From Vibrio nitrifigilis (GTDB lineage Bacteria > Pseudomonadota > Gammaproteobacteria > Enterobacterales > Vibrionaceae): 64,000 nt of DNA. Positions 15,545 to 24,529 of this stretch are shown here, piece by piece. Positions within the stretch are counted from its first letter, which is position 1, and every line of letters starts with the position of its first letter. The DNA lies in NCBI RefSeq assembly GCF_015686695.1, contig NZ_JADPMR010000001.1, forward strand, positions 372,001 to 436,000, in the 5' to 3' direction. The notes below the pieces were generated by a model. It was not told where the DNA came from. It saw nothing but the letters and a program-made list of their open reading frames with translations, and did not search any database. Position numbers and translations under genes: made by a program.

Positions 15545-16318
15545 ATGCTGATTGTCGTTTCACCCGCTAAGACATTAGATTATGACTCGCCATTACCAAC
15601 GGAGCGTCATACTTTGCCTGAATTTATCGAACACTCTGCAGAACTGATTGATGTGTGCAAAAAGCTTTCACCGCAAGACATTGCTCAATTAATGAAGGTA
15701 AGCGACAAGATCGCGGGGCTCAATGTGGCTCGTTTTGCTCAGTGGAGCACTCAGTTTGATTTCGACAATTCTCGCCAAGCTATTTTCGCTTTTAAAGGCG
15801 ATGTGTATACAGGTCTTGATGCCGAATCGTTAAGTGAAGACGATCTTGAGTATGCGCAAAATCATCTGCGCATGTTATCTGGGCTGTATGGTTTACTCAA
15901 ACCATTGGATTTAATGCAGCCATATCGTTTGGAAATGGGGACTAAATTAGCCAATCCTAGAGGCACAAACTTGTATCAGTTCTGGGGAAATATCATCACT
16001 GATAAAATTAACCAGACCTTAAAAGAACAAGATGAGGAAGTACTAATTAATCTGGCTTCTAACGAATATTTTAAGGCGGTAAAACCTAAAGCTGTGGCAG
16101 GAGATGTAGTAACGCCTGTATTTAAAGATTGTAAAAATGGGCAATATAAGGTCATCAGTTTTTATGCGAAAAAAGCGCGCGGTATGATGGCTCGCTACAT
16201 TATCGAAAACAAAATTGAATCAGTGCAAGAGTTGCAAAATTTTGATACTGCGGGTTATTACTATGTTCCTGCCGAATCAACGGCAACAGAGCTAGTGTTT
16301 AAACGCGAAGAGCAATAA
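15545..16318 (+). CDS. yaaA: YaaA, peroxide stress protein (DUF328)
   Basis: YaaA lowers free intracellular iron and limits oxidative DNA damage during peroxide stress in E. coli. The 257-residue product carries the family hallmarks: MLIVVSPAKTLDY at the start, the central SGLYGLLKPLDLMQPYRLEMG, and LINLASNEYFKAV then KARGMMARYII. The frame can be extended to 15500, but the ATG at 15545 gives the conserved N-terminus and family length. The ribosome site is weak (AGGAT, 8 bases upstream). It is the first backbone gene right of the accessory block, and the TatD-family gene begins three bases after its stop, so the two form an operon. Confidence 0.92.
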   Translation: MLIVVSPAKTLDYDSPLPTERHTLPEFIEHSAELIDVCKKLSPQDIAQLMKVSDKIAGLNVARFAQWSTQFDFDNSRQAIFAFKGDVYTGLDAESLSEDDLEYAQNHLRMLSGLYGLLKPLDLMQPYRLEMGTKLANPRGTNLYQFWGNIITDKINQTLKEQDEEVLINLASNEYFKAVKPKAVAGDVVTPVFKDCKNGQYKVISFYAKKARGMMARYIIENKIESVQELQNFDTAGYYYVPAESTATELVFKREEQ

Positions 16319-16321
16319 TCA

Positions 16322-17098
16322 TTGGCACTATTTGATACTCACTGTCATTTAGACTTTGCTGCACTGCAGCCGCATAAAGAGACGATTAAGGTCTCTTTAG
16401 AGACCGGTGTGGAGCGATTTATGGTCCCAACGACCACTCGTTCTAGCTGGTCTTTAGTTAAAAACCTTGCTCAGCAATATCCTCAGAATATTTTCTATGC
16501 TTTGGGTCTTCATCCCTATTTTTTATCTGATGAAGTACCTACCTTGGATTTACAAACACTATCTGAACAATTGAATAAAAAGACTCGCCAGGTTGTTGCC
16601 GTTGGGGAGTGTGGCCTAGATGCGATGATTTCTGTTTCGCAAGAGGTTCAGGAAAGGGTTTTTGTTGCCCAAATTGGCTTAGCGCTAGAGCATCATTTGC
16701 CGATAGTATTACACAGTCGCAAAACGCATCACCGCATATTGCAGCTATTGAAGCAGCATCATTTTAATTTAGGTGGTGTATTACATGGTTTTACTGGTAG
16801 TGAGCAGCAAGCGCGTCAGTTTATTGATATGGGGTTTAAAATTGGGGTAGGGGGAAGTATTACTTACCCTCGAGCCAATAAAACGCGTACAGCGATTGCA
16901 GCTTTGCCCATTGACGCATTAGTTCTAGAAACCGATGCGCCAGATATGCCGCTCAATGGATTTCAAGGTCAGCCTAATACTCCAGCGCGTTTGCCTATTG
17001 TGCTGACGACGTTAGCCGACCTACGAGGTGATGAGCCGAGTATGCTTGAGCAGCAGCTATGGCAAAATAGTTTATCGTTGTTCCATTTGCGTAAATAG
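16322..17098 (+). CDS. yjjV: TatD-family metal-dependent hydrolase (YjjV type)
   Basis: TatD-family proteins are TIM-barrel metal-dependent hydrolases, often deoxyribonucleases. The 258-residue product shows metal-binding DTHCHLDF at residues 5-12, AVGECGLD in the middle, LHSRKTH, LHGFTGS and the late LETDAPDM. It starts at TTG (16322), which places DTHCHLDF at the usual distance from the N-terminus; no better upstream start exists. It directly follows yaaA. In E. coli yjjV also lies near the deo operon and smp-serB-radA, so the neighbourhood supports the YjjV assignment over TatD itself. Confidence 0.88.
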   Translation: MALFDTHCHLDFAALQPHKETIKVSLETGVERFMVPTTTRSSWSLVKNLAQQYPQNIFYALGLHPYFLSDEVPTLDLQTLSEQLNKKTRQVVAVGECGLDAMISVSQEVQERVFVAQIGLALEHHLPIVLHSRKTHHRILQLLKQHHFNLGGVLHGFTGSEQQARQFIDMGFKIGVGGSITYPRANKTRTAIAALPIDALVLETDAPDMPLNGFQGQPNTPARLPIVLTTLADLRGDEPSMLEQQLWQNSLSLFHLRK

Positions 17099-17105
17099 AG
17101 ACTGA

Positions 17106-17130
17106 CAAAAAGGGCTGCGATTGCAGCCCT
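17106..17130 (-). terminator. Terminator of the nucleoside ABC operon
   Basis: AGGGCTGC (17111-17118) and GCAGCCCT (17123-17130) form an 8-bp GC-rich stem. On the minus strand it is followed by a run of T (17106-17111). It may also serve yjjV from the other side. Confidence 0.8.
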
Positions 17131-17148
17131 TAAAGTATAGCGTTGTCG

Positions 17149-18114
17149 TTATTCACGCTCTTTGGTGTAAGGTACACCCACTGATTTAGGTGCGATTGCC
17201 TTACCGATAAATCCAGCAAGTAAGAATACGGTTAGCACATACGGTAGAGCTTCAATCGCTTGAACCGGGATGGTGAACCCGTCAACGGTTACCCCTTGCA
17301 GACGAATGGCTAATGCATCTAAAAAGCCAAATAGTAAACAGGCAAACATGGCATTTTTAGGTTTCCATTTACCGAAAATCAATGCAGCTAGAGCCATGTA
17401 GCCCTTGCCCGCACTCATATTAGGGATGAACTGCGCGGTTTGTCCTACCGATAAATATACGCCACCCATACCGACTAAAATGCCACAAATGACCAAGGCG
17501 CTGTAACGCATTCGTACGACAGAAATGCCCGCGGTATCCACGGCTGATGGCGATTCTCCCACTGCTCGTAGACGCAAGCCAAAACGAGTTCTAAATAGAA
17601 TAAACCAAGAAAGTGGCACCATAGCGAACGCGAGGTATTCAATCAATGAGTGCCCACTGAGAAGATCTGAGTAGATAGGCCCAATGAATGGAATTGAATG
17701 AATGGCGTCTGCGCCAGGCAGGTGAATCGGTGCAAAACGACCGTCTCCAGACAGTGCCGGTGTTTGTCCGCCTTGGTGGAACCAGTAGCGCCCCAAAGTG
17801 ACCGTTAAACCAGCAGCCAAAATATTAATTGCCATACCACTGACAACTTGGTCTCCGCGGTGAGTGATGGATGCAAAACCATGCACCATCGATAGTAAAA
17901 TAGAGATTAAAATACCGGCACCAAGCCCAAGCCATGCAGAACCTGACAGGTAAGCCACTGCTGCGCCAGCAAATGCTGCTGCAAGGAGTTTACCTTCTAA
18001 CGCGATGTTTACGACCCCGGAACGTTCACTGAACATACCTGCCAAAGAGGCAAGAATCAGTGGGGTTGCCATACGTACAGTGGAGTCGAGCATTTGAATT
18101 ATAGTCTCAAACAT
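17149..18114 (-). CDS. Nucleoside ABC transporter permease (NupQ/YufQ type)
   Basis: The 321-residue membrane protein belongs to the BPD_transp_2 permease family and resembles the second permease of BMP-type nucleoside importers. It has about nine hydrophobic segments, an N-terminal ATPLILASLAGMFSERSGVVNIALEG typical of this subfamily, and GHIVAVGESPSA-type coupling sequence (RLRAVGESPSAVDTAGI). It would form a heterodimer with the upstream permease in the inner membrane. Its start overlaps the stop of that gene by one base. The four genes from the substrate-binding protein to this one form an operon ending in a terminator. The substrate is probably nucleosides, given the deo and nupC neighbours; this is inference from family and context. 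Confidence 0.85.
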   Translation of the reverse strand: MFETIIQMLDSTVRMATPLILASLAGMFSERSGVVNIALEGKLLAAAFAGAAVAYLSGSAWLGLGAGILISILLSMVHGFASITHRGDQVVSGMAINILAAGLTVTLGRYWFHQGGQTPALSGDGRFAPIHLPGADAIHSIPFIGPIYSDLLSGHSLIEYLAFAMVPLSWFILFRTRFGLRLRAVGESPSAVDTAGISVVRMRYSALVICGILVGMGGVYLSVGQTAQFIPNMSAGKGYMALAALIFGKWKPKNAMFACLLFGFLDALAIRLQGVTVDGFTIPVQAIEALPYVLTVFLLAGFIGKAIAPKSVGVPYTKERE

Positions 18115-19238
18115 TATGCTTCTCCTTTGGCAGATTGACGCTCAAGTCGGTGTATTACACGTAAGTAGAAGCGCTCTAAGGAAGGTTTAAACATGTGCTC
18201 TAAAGCACCAGAGAAAAGGATCACCAATCCTTGTAATACGACAACGATGTTACGGTCGACACCATAATCGAAGCTTAGTTCGGCTCCTCCTTGGTATAGG
18301 AAGCCAAACAGCAAACTCGCAAGGAATACTCCCACAGGGTGGTTACGGCCCATTAAAGCAATTGCAATCCCTGTAAAGCCAAAACCTTCAACAAAGTTAA
18401 GTTTTACTTGGTGCAGTTCACCTTGAAGTACGTTGACGCCAAAGAAACCGGCCAGCATGCCGGAAACCAACATAGTAATGACAACGACCTTTACGTAATT
18501 GATCCCTGCATACGAAGCTGCAGATGGATTAGAGCCGATTGAGCGAATTTCATAACCCCAACGGGTATGCCAGATCAATAGCCAAACGAAGACACAACAT
18601 AAAATCGCAAAAATAAAACTGATATTCAGTGGATTTTGCGCCATATCAACCCCAAAGAAAGCCATAATTTGATGCATTTGTGGCAGCCAACTTTGTTCAG
18701 CGAAAACGCGAGTTTCCGTAGCCATTGAACCTTCAGGTTTTAGCGTATGCACCAACAAGTAGGCCATGACCGATGAGGCTATAAAGTTGAACATGATGGT
18801 GGTGATGACTATGTGTGACCCGCGTTTTGCCTGCAAATAGGCGGGAATTAATGCCCAAGCGGCACCGAATAGACCACCTGCGATAACAGCAACAGGAAAA
18901 ACGACATACCAAGGAGCAACATCACCTAAGGATAAACAGACAAGCCCCACGCCTAATCCACCAATATAGGATTGGCCTTCAACCCCAATATTGAATAGAC
19001 CTGCGTGGTAAGCGACAGCAACAGCTAAACCGGTAAAAATAAATCCAGTGGTGTAGTAAAGGGTATAGCCGAAACCGTCCGAATAGCCAAAAGCACCGGT
19101 CCACATGGTTTTGATAGCATCAATGGGGCTGATGCCAATATACATAAATAGAAAAGCTGAAATAATAAAAGCGACTAGCACGTTAAGTGCTGGGAGTACA
19201 CCAATGGTTACCCAAGCTGGAACTTTTGCCTGGCTCAT
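18114..19238 (-). CDS. Nucleoside ABC transporter permease (NupP/YufP type)
   Basis: This 374-residue polytopic membrane protein is the larger permease of the BMP/NupNOPQ-type importer. The sequence NIGVEGQSYIGGLG early and YEIRSIGSNPSAASYAGI later (the coupling-helix region facing the ATPase) are typical of the family. It overlaps the ATPase gene by four bases at its start and the next permease by one base at its end, so the three are translationally coupled. Confidence 0.87.
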   Translation of the reverse strand: MSQAKVPAWVTIGVLPALNVLVAFIISAFLFMYIGISPIDAIKTMWTGAFGYSDGFGYTLYYTTGFIFTGLAVAVAYHAGLFNIGVEGQSYIGGLGVGLVCLSLGDVAPWYVVFPVAVIAGGLFGAAWALIPAYLQAKRGSHIVITTIMFNFIASSVMAYLLVHTLKPEGSMATETRVFAEQSWLPQMHQIMAFFGVDMAQNPLNISFIFAILCCVFVWLLIWHTRWGYEIRSIGSNPSAASYAGINYVKVVVITMLVSGMLAGFFGVNVLQGELHQVKLNFVEGFGFTGIAIALMGRNHPVGVFLASLLFGFLYQGGAELSFDYGVDRNIVVVLQGLVILFSGALEHMFKPSLERFYLRVIHRLERQSAKGEA

Positions 19239-20797
19239 GCGTTTTCTCCTTGGTGTGATTTAATATGATCAGGGACGATGTTCGCCATCATTAAGCCTAA
19301 TGTTTTCTCATCAGCTTGGTCACAGGAAACTTCGCCCACGATTTTGCCATCGAACATGACTAAAATACGGTCAGCGAGGGCTATGATTTCATCCAATTCT
19401 ACCGAAACCAAAAGCACGGCTTTTCCTGCATCGCGACTGGCAATAATTTGCTGGTGGATATATTCAATGGCACCAATATCAACCCCTCGCGTTGGTTGGC
19501 CGATGAGTAACACATCAGGGTTTTCTTCCATCTCACGAGCAATGACAAGCTTTTGCTGGTTACCACCAGAGAAATTGGCTGTTTTTAGATTGATGTCATT
19601 AGGGCGCACATCCCATTTGTTCATACTGTCGAGGCAGTATTTATCGATGGCTTTCTTATTTTGTAGTAAGCCTTTGTTGTATTTTGGTTGGGTGTGGTAA
19701 CCAAGAATATAGGCTTCTTTCGCATCAAACTTATTGATTAGACCTTGCTTGTGACGGTCTTCGGGAATATGTCCTACACCCATCGCCCGAACCTTCAGCG
19801 GGTTAGTTGTGTGGTCTGCATCAATTGTGTTTCCATTTAAATCAATGTGACCTGAGCTTGGTGCCATCATTCCAGATAAAAGAGCTAATAGTTCTGACTG
19901 GCCGTTACCTGACACTCCAGCAACACCAACAACTTCACCGGCTCGAATTGAAAAGTTTACGTTGCTAACGCGAGTCACACCCGATTCGTCAACGTAGTTG
20001 AGATCACGTACTTTGACCAATTCCTGGGCTGGTTTAGCCGCTGATTTATCGACTTTTAAACGAACCTTACGGCCCACCATCAACTCGGCTAACTCTTCTT
20101 TATTGGTTGTATTGGTCGCAAGATGTTCAACCATCTGTCCTTGACGCATTACCGAAATATTATCCGTAATCGCAAGGACTTCGCGGAGTTTATGTGTGAT
20201 CACGATAACCGTGGTGCCTTGGCTACGTAGCTTATCCAAAATAGCAAACAAGTGATCAGCTTCTTGAGGAGTCAGTACGCCTGTTGGTTCATCAAGAATG
20301 AGGATGTTGGCATTACGGTACAGTGCTTTAAGGATCTCTACACGTTGTTGAATGCCAACGGGTAGATCGCCCACTAGCTCATCTAGAGGCACCTCTAATC
20401 CGTAGGTCGAGGCAAGCTTCTGCAATTTTTTACGCGCAGAAGACAAGCTTTCGGTTAGTTTCCAGCTTGATTCAGCACCAAGAACAATATTTTCCAAAGC
20501 AGTGAAAGTGTCCACTAACATAAAGTGCTGGTGGACCATACCAATACCTGCTGCAATGGCTTCTTGGGAATTGGTTGGATGATATGGAGCACCTGAGACT
20601 TTCATGACACCTGAGTCAGGTTGATAGAAGCCGTAAATAATGCTCATCAATGTGGATTTACCGGCACCATTTTCTCCGATAATGCCGTGAATGGTACCTG
20701 AAGGAACTTGTAAATCGATATTATTGTTAGCGTGTACTGCACCAAAACGTTTATCAATTTTCTTCAGCTCGATTGCGTAATTTTGAGCTTGAGTCAC
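19235..20797 (-). CDS. Nucleoside ABC transporter ATP-binding protein (NupO/YufO type)
   Basis: The 520-residue protein holds two ABC cassettes in tandem, as in sugar and nucleoside importers. The first has Walker A GENGAGKST near residue 41 and ILDEPTGVLTP as Walker B. The second has VSGNGQSELL in place of a classic Walker A, a signature FSGGNQQKL and LIGQPTRGVD. The degenerate second site is normal for this group (RbsA, MglA, YufO). It follows the substrate-binding gene after 124 bases containing a hairpin and overlaps the first permease gene. Confidence 0.9.
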   Translation of the reverse strand: MTQAQNYAIELKKIDKRFGAVHANNNIDLQVPSGTIHGIIGENGAGKSTLMSIIYGFYQPDSGVMKVSGAPYHPTNSQEAIAAGIGMVHQHFMLVDTFTALENIVLGAESSWKLTESLSSARKKLQKLASTYGLEVPLDELVGDLPVGIQQRVEILKALYRNANILILDEPTGVLTPQEADHLFAILDKLRSQGTTVIVITHKLREVLAITDNISVMRQGQMVEHLATNTTNKEELAELMVGRKVRLKVDKSAAKPAQELVKVRDLNYVDESGVTRVSNVNFSIRAGEVVGVAGVSGNGQSELLALLSGMMAPSSGHIDLNGNTIDADHTTNPLKVRAMGVGHIPEDRHKQGLINKFDAKEAYILGYHTQPKYNKGLLQNKKAIDKYCLDSMNKWDVRPNDINLKTANFSGGNQQKLVIAREMEENPDVLLIGQPTRGVDIGAIEYIHQQIIASRDAGKAVLLVSVELDEIIALADRILVMFDGKIVGEVSCDQADEKTLGLMMANIVPDHIKSHQGENA

Positions 20798-20872
20798 GAG
20801 ATAACTTCCTGAACAAAGAAAAAAAGATGTAACTTACCTTCGCTATCTTTTTGTTAAATTGTGTATAGCAGA

Positions 20873-20894
20873 ACGCCGCTGTAGACAGCGGCGT
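20873..20894 (-). terminator. Stem-loop between substrate-binding and ATPase genes
   Basis: ACGCCGCT (20873-20880) and AGCGGCGT (20887-20894) form a perfect 8-bp stem with a 6-base loop and no long T-run. Such hairpins often lower downstream transcription so that the binding protein is made in excess. Confidence 0.5.
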
Positions 20895-20921
20895 AAGGTA
20901 AGATCTATTCAAATCAAAAGC

Positions 20922-21917
20922 TTAGTATTTACAAGTGTTGTCCACTGTATAGTCATGTACTTTGATTTTTCCTGCAATAATGTCAGCTTTTAGACCATCG
21001 ATGTATTTTTTGAGTTCTGGAGTGATAAGTTTTTCATTGTATTTATCAACAGCATAACTCAATGCATTGTCTTCTAAACCAAGAACTTTGATGCCTGGTT
21101 TCCAAGTGCCATTCATGTCTTCATGCCAGCTGTTGTATGCTGCTTGACCTACGTTTTTCACCATAGATGTTAGCATTGTTCCTGGATGAAGGTGGTTTTG
21201 GTTTGAGTCCACACCAATAGCATATTTACCTGCATCGACAGCAGCTTGGTAAACACCTAGCCCTGTACCACCTGCTGCTGCATAAATAACATCAGCACCC
21301 TTAGAGAACTGAGTTTTTGCCAATTCAGATCCTTTAGCTGGGTCATTAAATGCTGCGCCAGTAGAGCCGGTCATGTTTTGTAATACGGTAATTTTAGGAT
21401 TAACGTATTTTGCACCTTGCTCGTAACCACATTCGAATTTACGAATCAGAGGGATATCCATACCACCGATAAAACCCACGACACCTGTTTTCGAGTATTT
21501 AGCCGCGATCGCACCAACTAGAAATGAACCTTCGTGCTCTTTAAATACGACCGATTGAACATTGGGCTTTTTGATCGTTGAGTCTAATACCACAAAGTGT
21601 GTTTTCGGAAATTCATCAGCCACTTTAGTCACTGCGGATACCATATTGAAGCCAACAGCAACAATTGGAGAAAAGCCGCGGCTTGCAAGTTTACGTAAAC
21701 CTTGTTCGCGTTGAGCTTCGTTTTGTGGTTCAAATTCACGAACTTTATTACCTTCGGCATTCATTGGTTTGACACCATTTTGGTAAACCGCTTCGTTGAA
21801 CGATTTATCAAATTTACCGGTTGTATCATAAATAACTGCAGGTTTTACGGCTGCAAGAACATGACAAGAAGTGACGGCTAGCGCCAAAGTGGTGAGTTTT
21901 AAAATGGACTTTTTCAC
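20922..21917 (-). CDS. BMP-family nucleoside substrate-binding protein
   Basis: This 331-residue protein belongs to the Bmp/Med family of substrate-binding proteins, which deliver nucleosides to the permease. The N-terminal signal peptide (VKKSILKLTTLALAVTSC...) could be cleaved after HVLA by signal peptidase I; VTSC also fits a lipobox, so a lipoprotein is possible. The mature part starts KPAVIYDTTGKFDKSFNE. The middle has GFIGGMDIPLIRKFECGYEQG and DVIYAAAGGTGLGVYQA, all typical. The GTG at 21915-21917 has a good AGGGAT ribosome site and leaves a normal signal peptide, so I prefer it to the frame start at 21944. It is the first gene of the four-gene operon and divergent from nupC. Confidence 0.88.
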   Translation of the reverse strand: MKKSILKLTTLALAVTSCHVLAAVKPAVIYDTTGKFDKSFNEAVYQNGVKPMNAEGNKVREFEPQNEAQREQGLRKLASRGFSPIVAVGFNMVSAVTKVADEFPKTHFVVLDSTIKKPNVQSVVFKEHEGSFLVGAIAAKYSKTGVVGFIGGMDIPLIRKFECGYEQGAKYVNPKITVLQNMTGSTGAAFNDPAKGSELAKTQFSKGADVIYAAAGGTGLGVYQAAVDAGKYAIGVDSNQNHLHPGTMLTSMVKNVGQAAYNSWHEDMNGTWKPGIKVLGLEDNALSYAVDKYNEKLITPELKKYIDGLKADIIAGKIKVHDYTVDNTCKY

Positions 21918-22221
21918 AATGAAATCCCTACGTTGCAATGCCACTGTCTATGTCTTCAATCCTTATTGAAAACACATGGAAAGTTAAATGATGCCATATC
22001 ATTAAGGTCAAGAAACCAGAATCATAAGGCACAAAATGAGTCAAATTAGCTACACAAATAGCGACTCAGTTTATCGTTTGCTAAGAAAAAAAAAGTGGAT
22101 TACTTCACAAGAAGGTCCAAATTTTCACCGGAATTTTCGACGTTATGTTGCGAAAATGTAATGAATTTTACTTTTTATGATCCGGACCGAATTTAAGCTG
22201 TGATATTGCTTACTAAACTCA

Positions 22222-22241
22222 GTGCAAACGTTTTTTTGCAC
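22222..22241. promoter_or_regulatory. LacI-family operator-like palindrome (CytR/PurR type)
   Basis: GTGCAAACGTTTTTTTGCAC has 7-bp inverted arms and contains GCAAACGTTT, the core of PurR boxes and related to CytR sites. It lies about 300 bases upstream of the BMP gene in the 962-base divergent gap. Confidence 0.4.
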
Positions 22242-22283
22242 TAATTTGAGGCGAACTCCCCAAAAAAGTGCGCAACACAATTC

Positions 22284-22307
22284 CTCCATGATGCAATCAT
22301 CACGGAG
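22284..22307. other. Hairpin in the BMP-nupC intergenic gap
   Basis: CTCCATGATG and CATCACGGAG form a 10-bp stem with one mismatch and a CAAT loop. There is no T-run. It could be part of an unannotated RNA or a protein-binding site. Outside the listed sites I see no convincing gene in 21918-22879. Confidence 0.3.
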
Positions 22308-22629
22308 CAAGTGCGATATAACCTCGTGAAACAAAAAAGAGGCTTTTAAATCAGATTTTAAGCTAAATAAATCAATGTAATGTATTGATATTTAATGGTT
22401 TGAACCTAGTTTTTCTCAGAAAAATTAACCACGTATCAAGACATATGCTCATTGCTTTTTCTTAACCCACATCATCATTTTCATGAGATGCTATGAAAAT
22501 ACCGTGCCAACCTATGTGATATAGGCCTCGCTTTTACTTCTGGTAGGATTAATAAAATGAATGAGAAAAGTAAGGTAAAAGTCGAGATTTTGTCGGTAAT
22601 GGTATTAAATTGGTTGCTATTTTATACTC

Positions 22630-22641
22630 GCAAACGGTTGC
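22630..22641. promoter_or_regulatory. CytR/PurR-like operator upstream of nupC
   Basis: GCAAACGGTTGC is a near-palindrome with a central CG, typical of LacI-family operators. The same GCAAACGGTT occurs on the minus strand upstream of deoC (24271-24280). Confidence 0.45.
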
Positions 22642-22722
22642 TAGATTAAAGAATATTATGTTTTATAATTGTTAATTATTTGTTTGTTTGAGGTGTTTTG
22701 CTGGTGTAATTAGCACTTATGA

Positions 22723-22738
22723 TGTGATAAAAGTCTCA
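22723..22738 (+). promoter_or_regulatory. CRP site candidate upstream of nupC
   Basis: TGTGATAAAAGTCTCA matches TGTGA-N6-TCACA with one mismatch in the second half-site. Its centre is about 90 bases before the predicted nupC transcription start, a usual position for CRP activation. Confidence 0.45.
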
Positions 22739-22787
22739 ATTGTAAATGTACGTTAATAAATCTGTTCATAAAAGCGTGAGCAGCTCA

Positions 22788-22815
22788 TTACTTTTGCTTA
22801 TGTCGTGCGTATAAT
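22788..22815 (+). promoter_or_regulatory. Predicted nupC promoter
   Basis: A perfect -10 TATAAT lies at 22810-22815. The -35 is weak (TTACTT, 22788-22793, 16-base spacing), as expected for a promoter helped by CRP. Confidence 0.5.
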
Positions 22816-22879
22816 CCGCCCCGAAATTAATCCAGTGTCCAAACACGCCAACATTTAACCAGTAAGGAAGTCATAAACT

Positions 22880-24148
22880 ATGAGCCTGTTTATGAGCCTA
22901 GTCGGTATGGTAGCAATTCTTGCTTTTGCAGTATTGTTATCGGATAACCGCAAAGCTATCAATTTTAGAACGGTGGGTGGTGCATTTGCCGTCCAATTTA
23001 TTATCGGTGGTTTCGTTTTATACGTACCATGGGGTCGCGACGTGCTCGCTGGATTCTCAGCCGGTGTTCAACACGTTATCGATTACGGTAAAGATGGTAT
23101 CAGCTTCTTATTTGGAAGCTTAGTTAACTTTTCTGTTGATGGCATTGGTTTCATCTTCGCATTCCAAGTGCTTCCAACGGTTATCTTCTTCTCTGCGCTG
23201 ATTTCGGTATTGTACTATTTAGGTGTAATGCAGTGGGTTATACGCATTCTTGGCGGTGGCTTACAAAAAGCATTAGGTACTTCTCGTGCAGAATCACTTT
23301 CAGCAGCGGCAAACATCTTTGTTGGTCAAACTGAAGCGCCTCTTGTTGTTCGTCCGTTTATTTCACGTATGACTCAATCAGAGCTGTTTGCTGTAATGTG
23401 TGGCGGTCTTGCTTCTGTTGCTGGTGGTGTTCTTGCTGGTTACTCTTCAATGGGTGTTCCACTTGAATACTTGGTTGCAGCATCATTCATGGCGGCTCCT
23501 GGTGGTTTATTGTTTGCAAAAATCATCAAGCCTGAAACTGAAAAACCAAATGAAAATATCTTAGAAGAAGGCCTTGCCGATCAAGAAGATAAACCTGCTA
23601 ACTTGATCGATGCAGCAGCAAGCGGTGCCGCAACTGGTTTACAACTTGCTCTAAACATCGGCGCAATGCTTCTTGCATTCGTAGGTTTGATTGCTTTGGT
23701 CAACGGTATCCTTGGCGGTGTGGGTGATTGGTTTGGTTACGGTAACCTATCTTTACAATTGATTCTTGGTTGGATTTTCTCGCCTGTTGCATTCTTAATT
23801 GGTGTGCCTTGGAGCGAAGCTAACATTGCTGGTTCATTCATCGGTCAAAAAATCGTAGTCAACGAATTCGTTGCTTACCTAGATTTTGTTCCTTACGTTA
23901 AAGATGCGGCTCACCATGTTGTTGCTTCAACGGGTCTACCGATGACTGAAAAAACACAAGCAATTATCTCATTTGCTCTATGTGGTTTTGCGAACCTTTC
24001 TTCTGTAGCGATTCTACTTGGTGGTTTAGGTCCTTTGGCTCCTAACCGTCGTCATGATATCGCTCGTTTCGGTATGCGTGCTGTAGCAGCTGGTACGTTA
24101 TCGAACTTGATGGCTGCGACCATCGCTGGCTTCTTCTTATCACTCTAA
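22880..24148 (+). CDS. nupC: NupC-family concentrative nucleoside transporter
   Basis: This 422-residue inner-membrane protein is very close to the crystallised V. cholerae CNT (vcCNT), which imports nucleosides using a sodium gradient. The nucleoside-binding stretch GQTEAP (vcCNT Q154-T155-E156 region) and the later FANLSS (N368/S371 region) are intact. Eight transmembrane segments plus two re-entrant hairpins are expected. The start follows AAGGAAG. It is monocistronic, with its own promoter, a candidate CRP site, a LacI-family operator and a strong terminator. With the divergent ABC importer and the downstream deo operon it forms a nucleoside-scavenging region. Confidence 0.95.
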   Translation: MSLFMSLVGMVAILAFAVLLSDNRKAINFRTVGGAFAVQFIIGGFVLYVPWGRDVLAGFSAGVQHVIDYGKDGISFLFGSLVNFSVDGIGFIFAFQVLPTVIFFSALISVLYYLGVMQWVIRILGGGLQKALGTSRAESLSAAANIFVGQTEAPLVVRPFISRMTQSELFAVMCGGLASVAGGVLAGYSSMGVPLEYLVAASFMAAPGGLLFAKIIKPETEKPNENILEEGLADQEDKPANLIDAAASGAATGLQLALNIGAMLLAFVGLIALVNGILGGVGDWFGYGNLSLQLILGWIFSPVAFLIGVPWSEANIAGSFIGQKIVVNEFVAYLDFVPYVKDAAHHVVASTGLPMTEKTQAIISFALCGFANLSSVAILLGGLGPLAPNRRHDIARFGMRAVAAGTLSNLMAATIAGFFLSL

Positions 24149-24184
24149 TATCTGAGTTATAGATTTATAGACGCCATTAATACG

Positions 24185-24219
24185 AACCCCGTAGCAAGCC
24201 ACTTGCTGCGGGGTTTTTT
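24185..24219 (+). terminator. Strong nupC terminator
   Basis: AACCCCG-T-AGCAAG (24185-24198) pairs with CTTGCT-G-CGGGGTT (24202-24215), followed by six T. Confidence 0.9.
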
Positions 24220-24266
24220 GTTTTGTGGGAGGGTGATTATCGCTGGTATGGCTTCGGTTTTGAGAT

Positions 24267-24281
24267 ACAAACCGTTTGCGT
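24267..24281. promoter_or_regulatory. CytR/PurR-like operator upstream of deoC
   Basis: The minus strand reads ACGCAAACGGTTTGT, a near match to the PurR/CytR-type box. In the 381-base gap 24149-24529 there are also small hairpins (AGAGC/GCTCT near 24357; CGCTAT-GG-ATAGCG near 24411) that could belong to a leader. I see no gene there. Confidence 0.4.
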
Positions 24282-24529
24282 TGAGGACCTCACTATGGAT
24301 TTGACGTAAATCAGGCTAGGGTTGGCGATAACACAGTGACACATGTAACCCTATGAGAGCGTATGATAGCTCTTGTTATTTTTACCGAATGACCTCTGGG
24401 TCCTGTGCGGCGCTATGGATAGCGATTAGCAGTGTATTCTGCTGAGTCTTCAAGGAACCAAGTCCGTTCATTGGTGTGCTCTATTTCCTTACGGATCACA
24501 CCGTTTGAATATTTTGATTGGAGAAAGAA

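Noticed and set aside
22143..22334. 63-codon minus-strand frame in the BMP-nupC gap
   Set aside because: It overlaps an operator-like palindrome and a hairpin, has poor composition for a protein and no good ribosome site.
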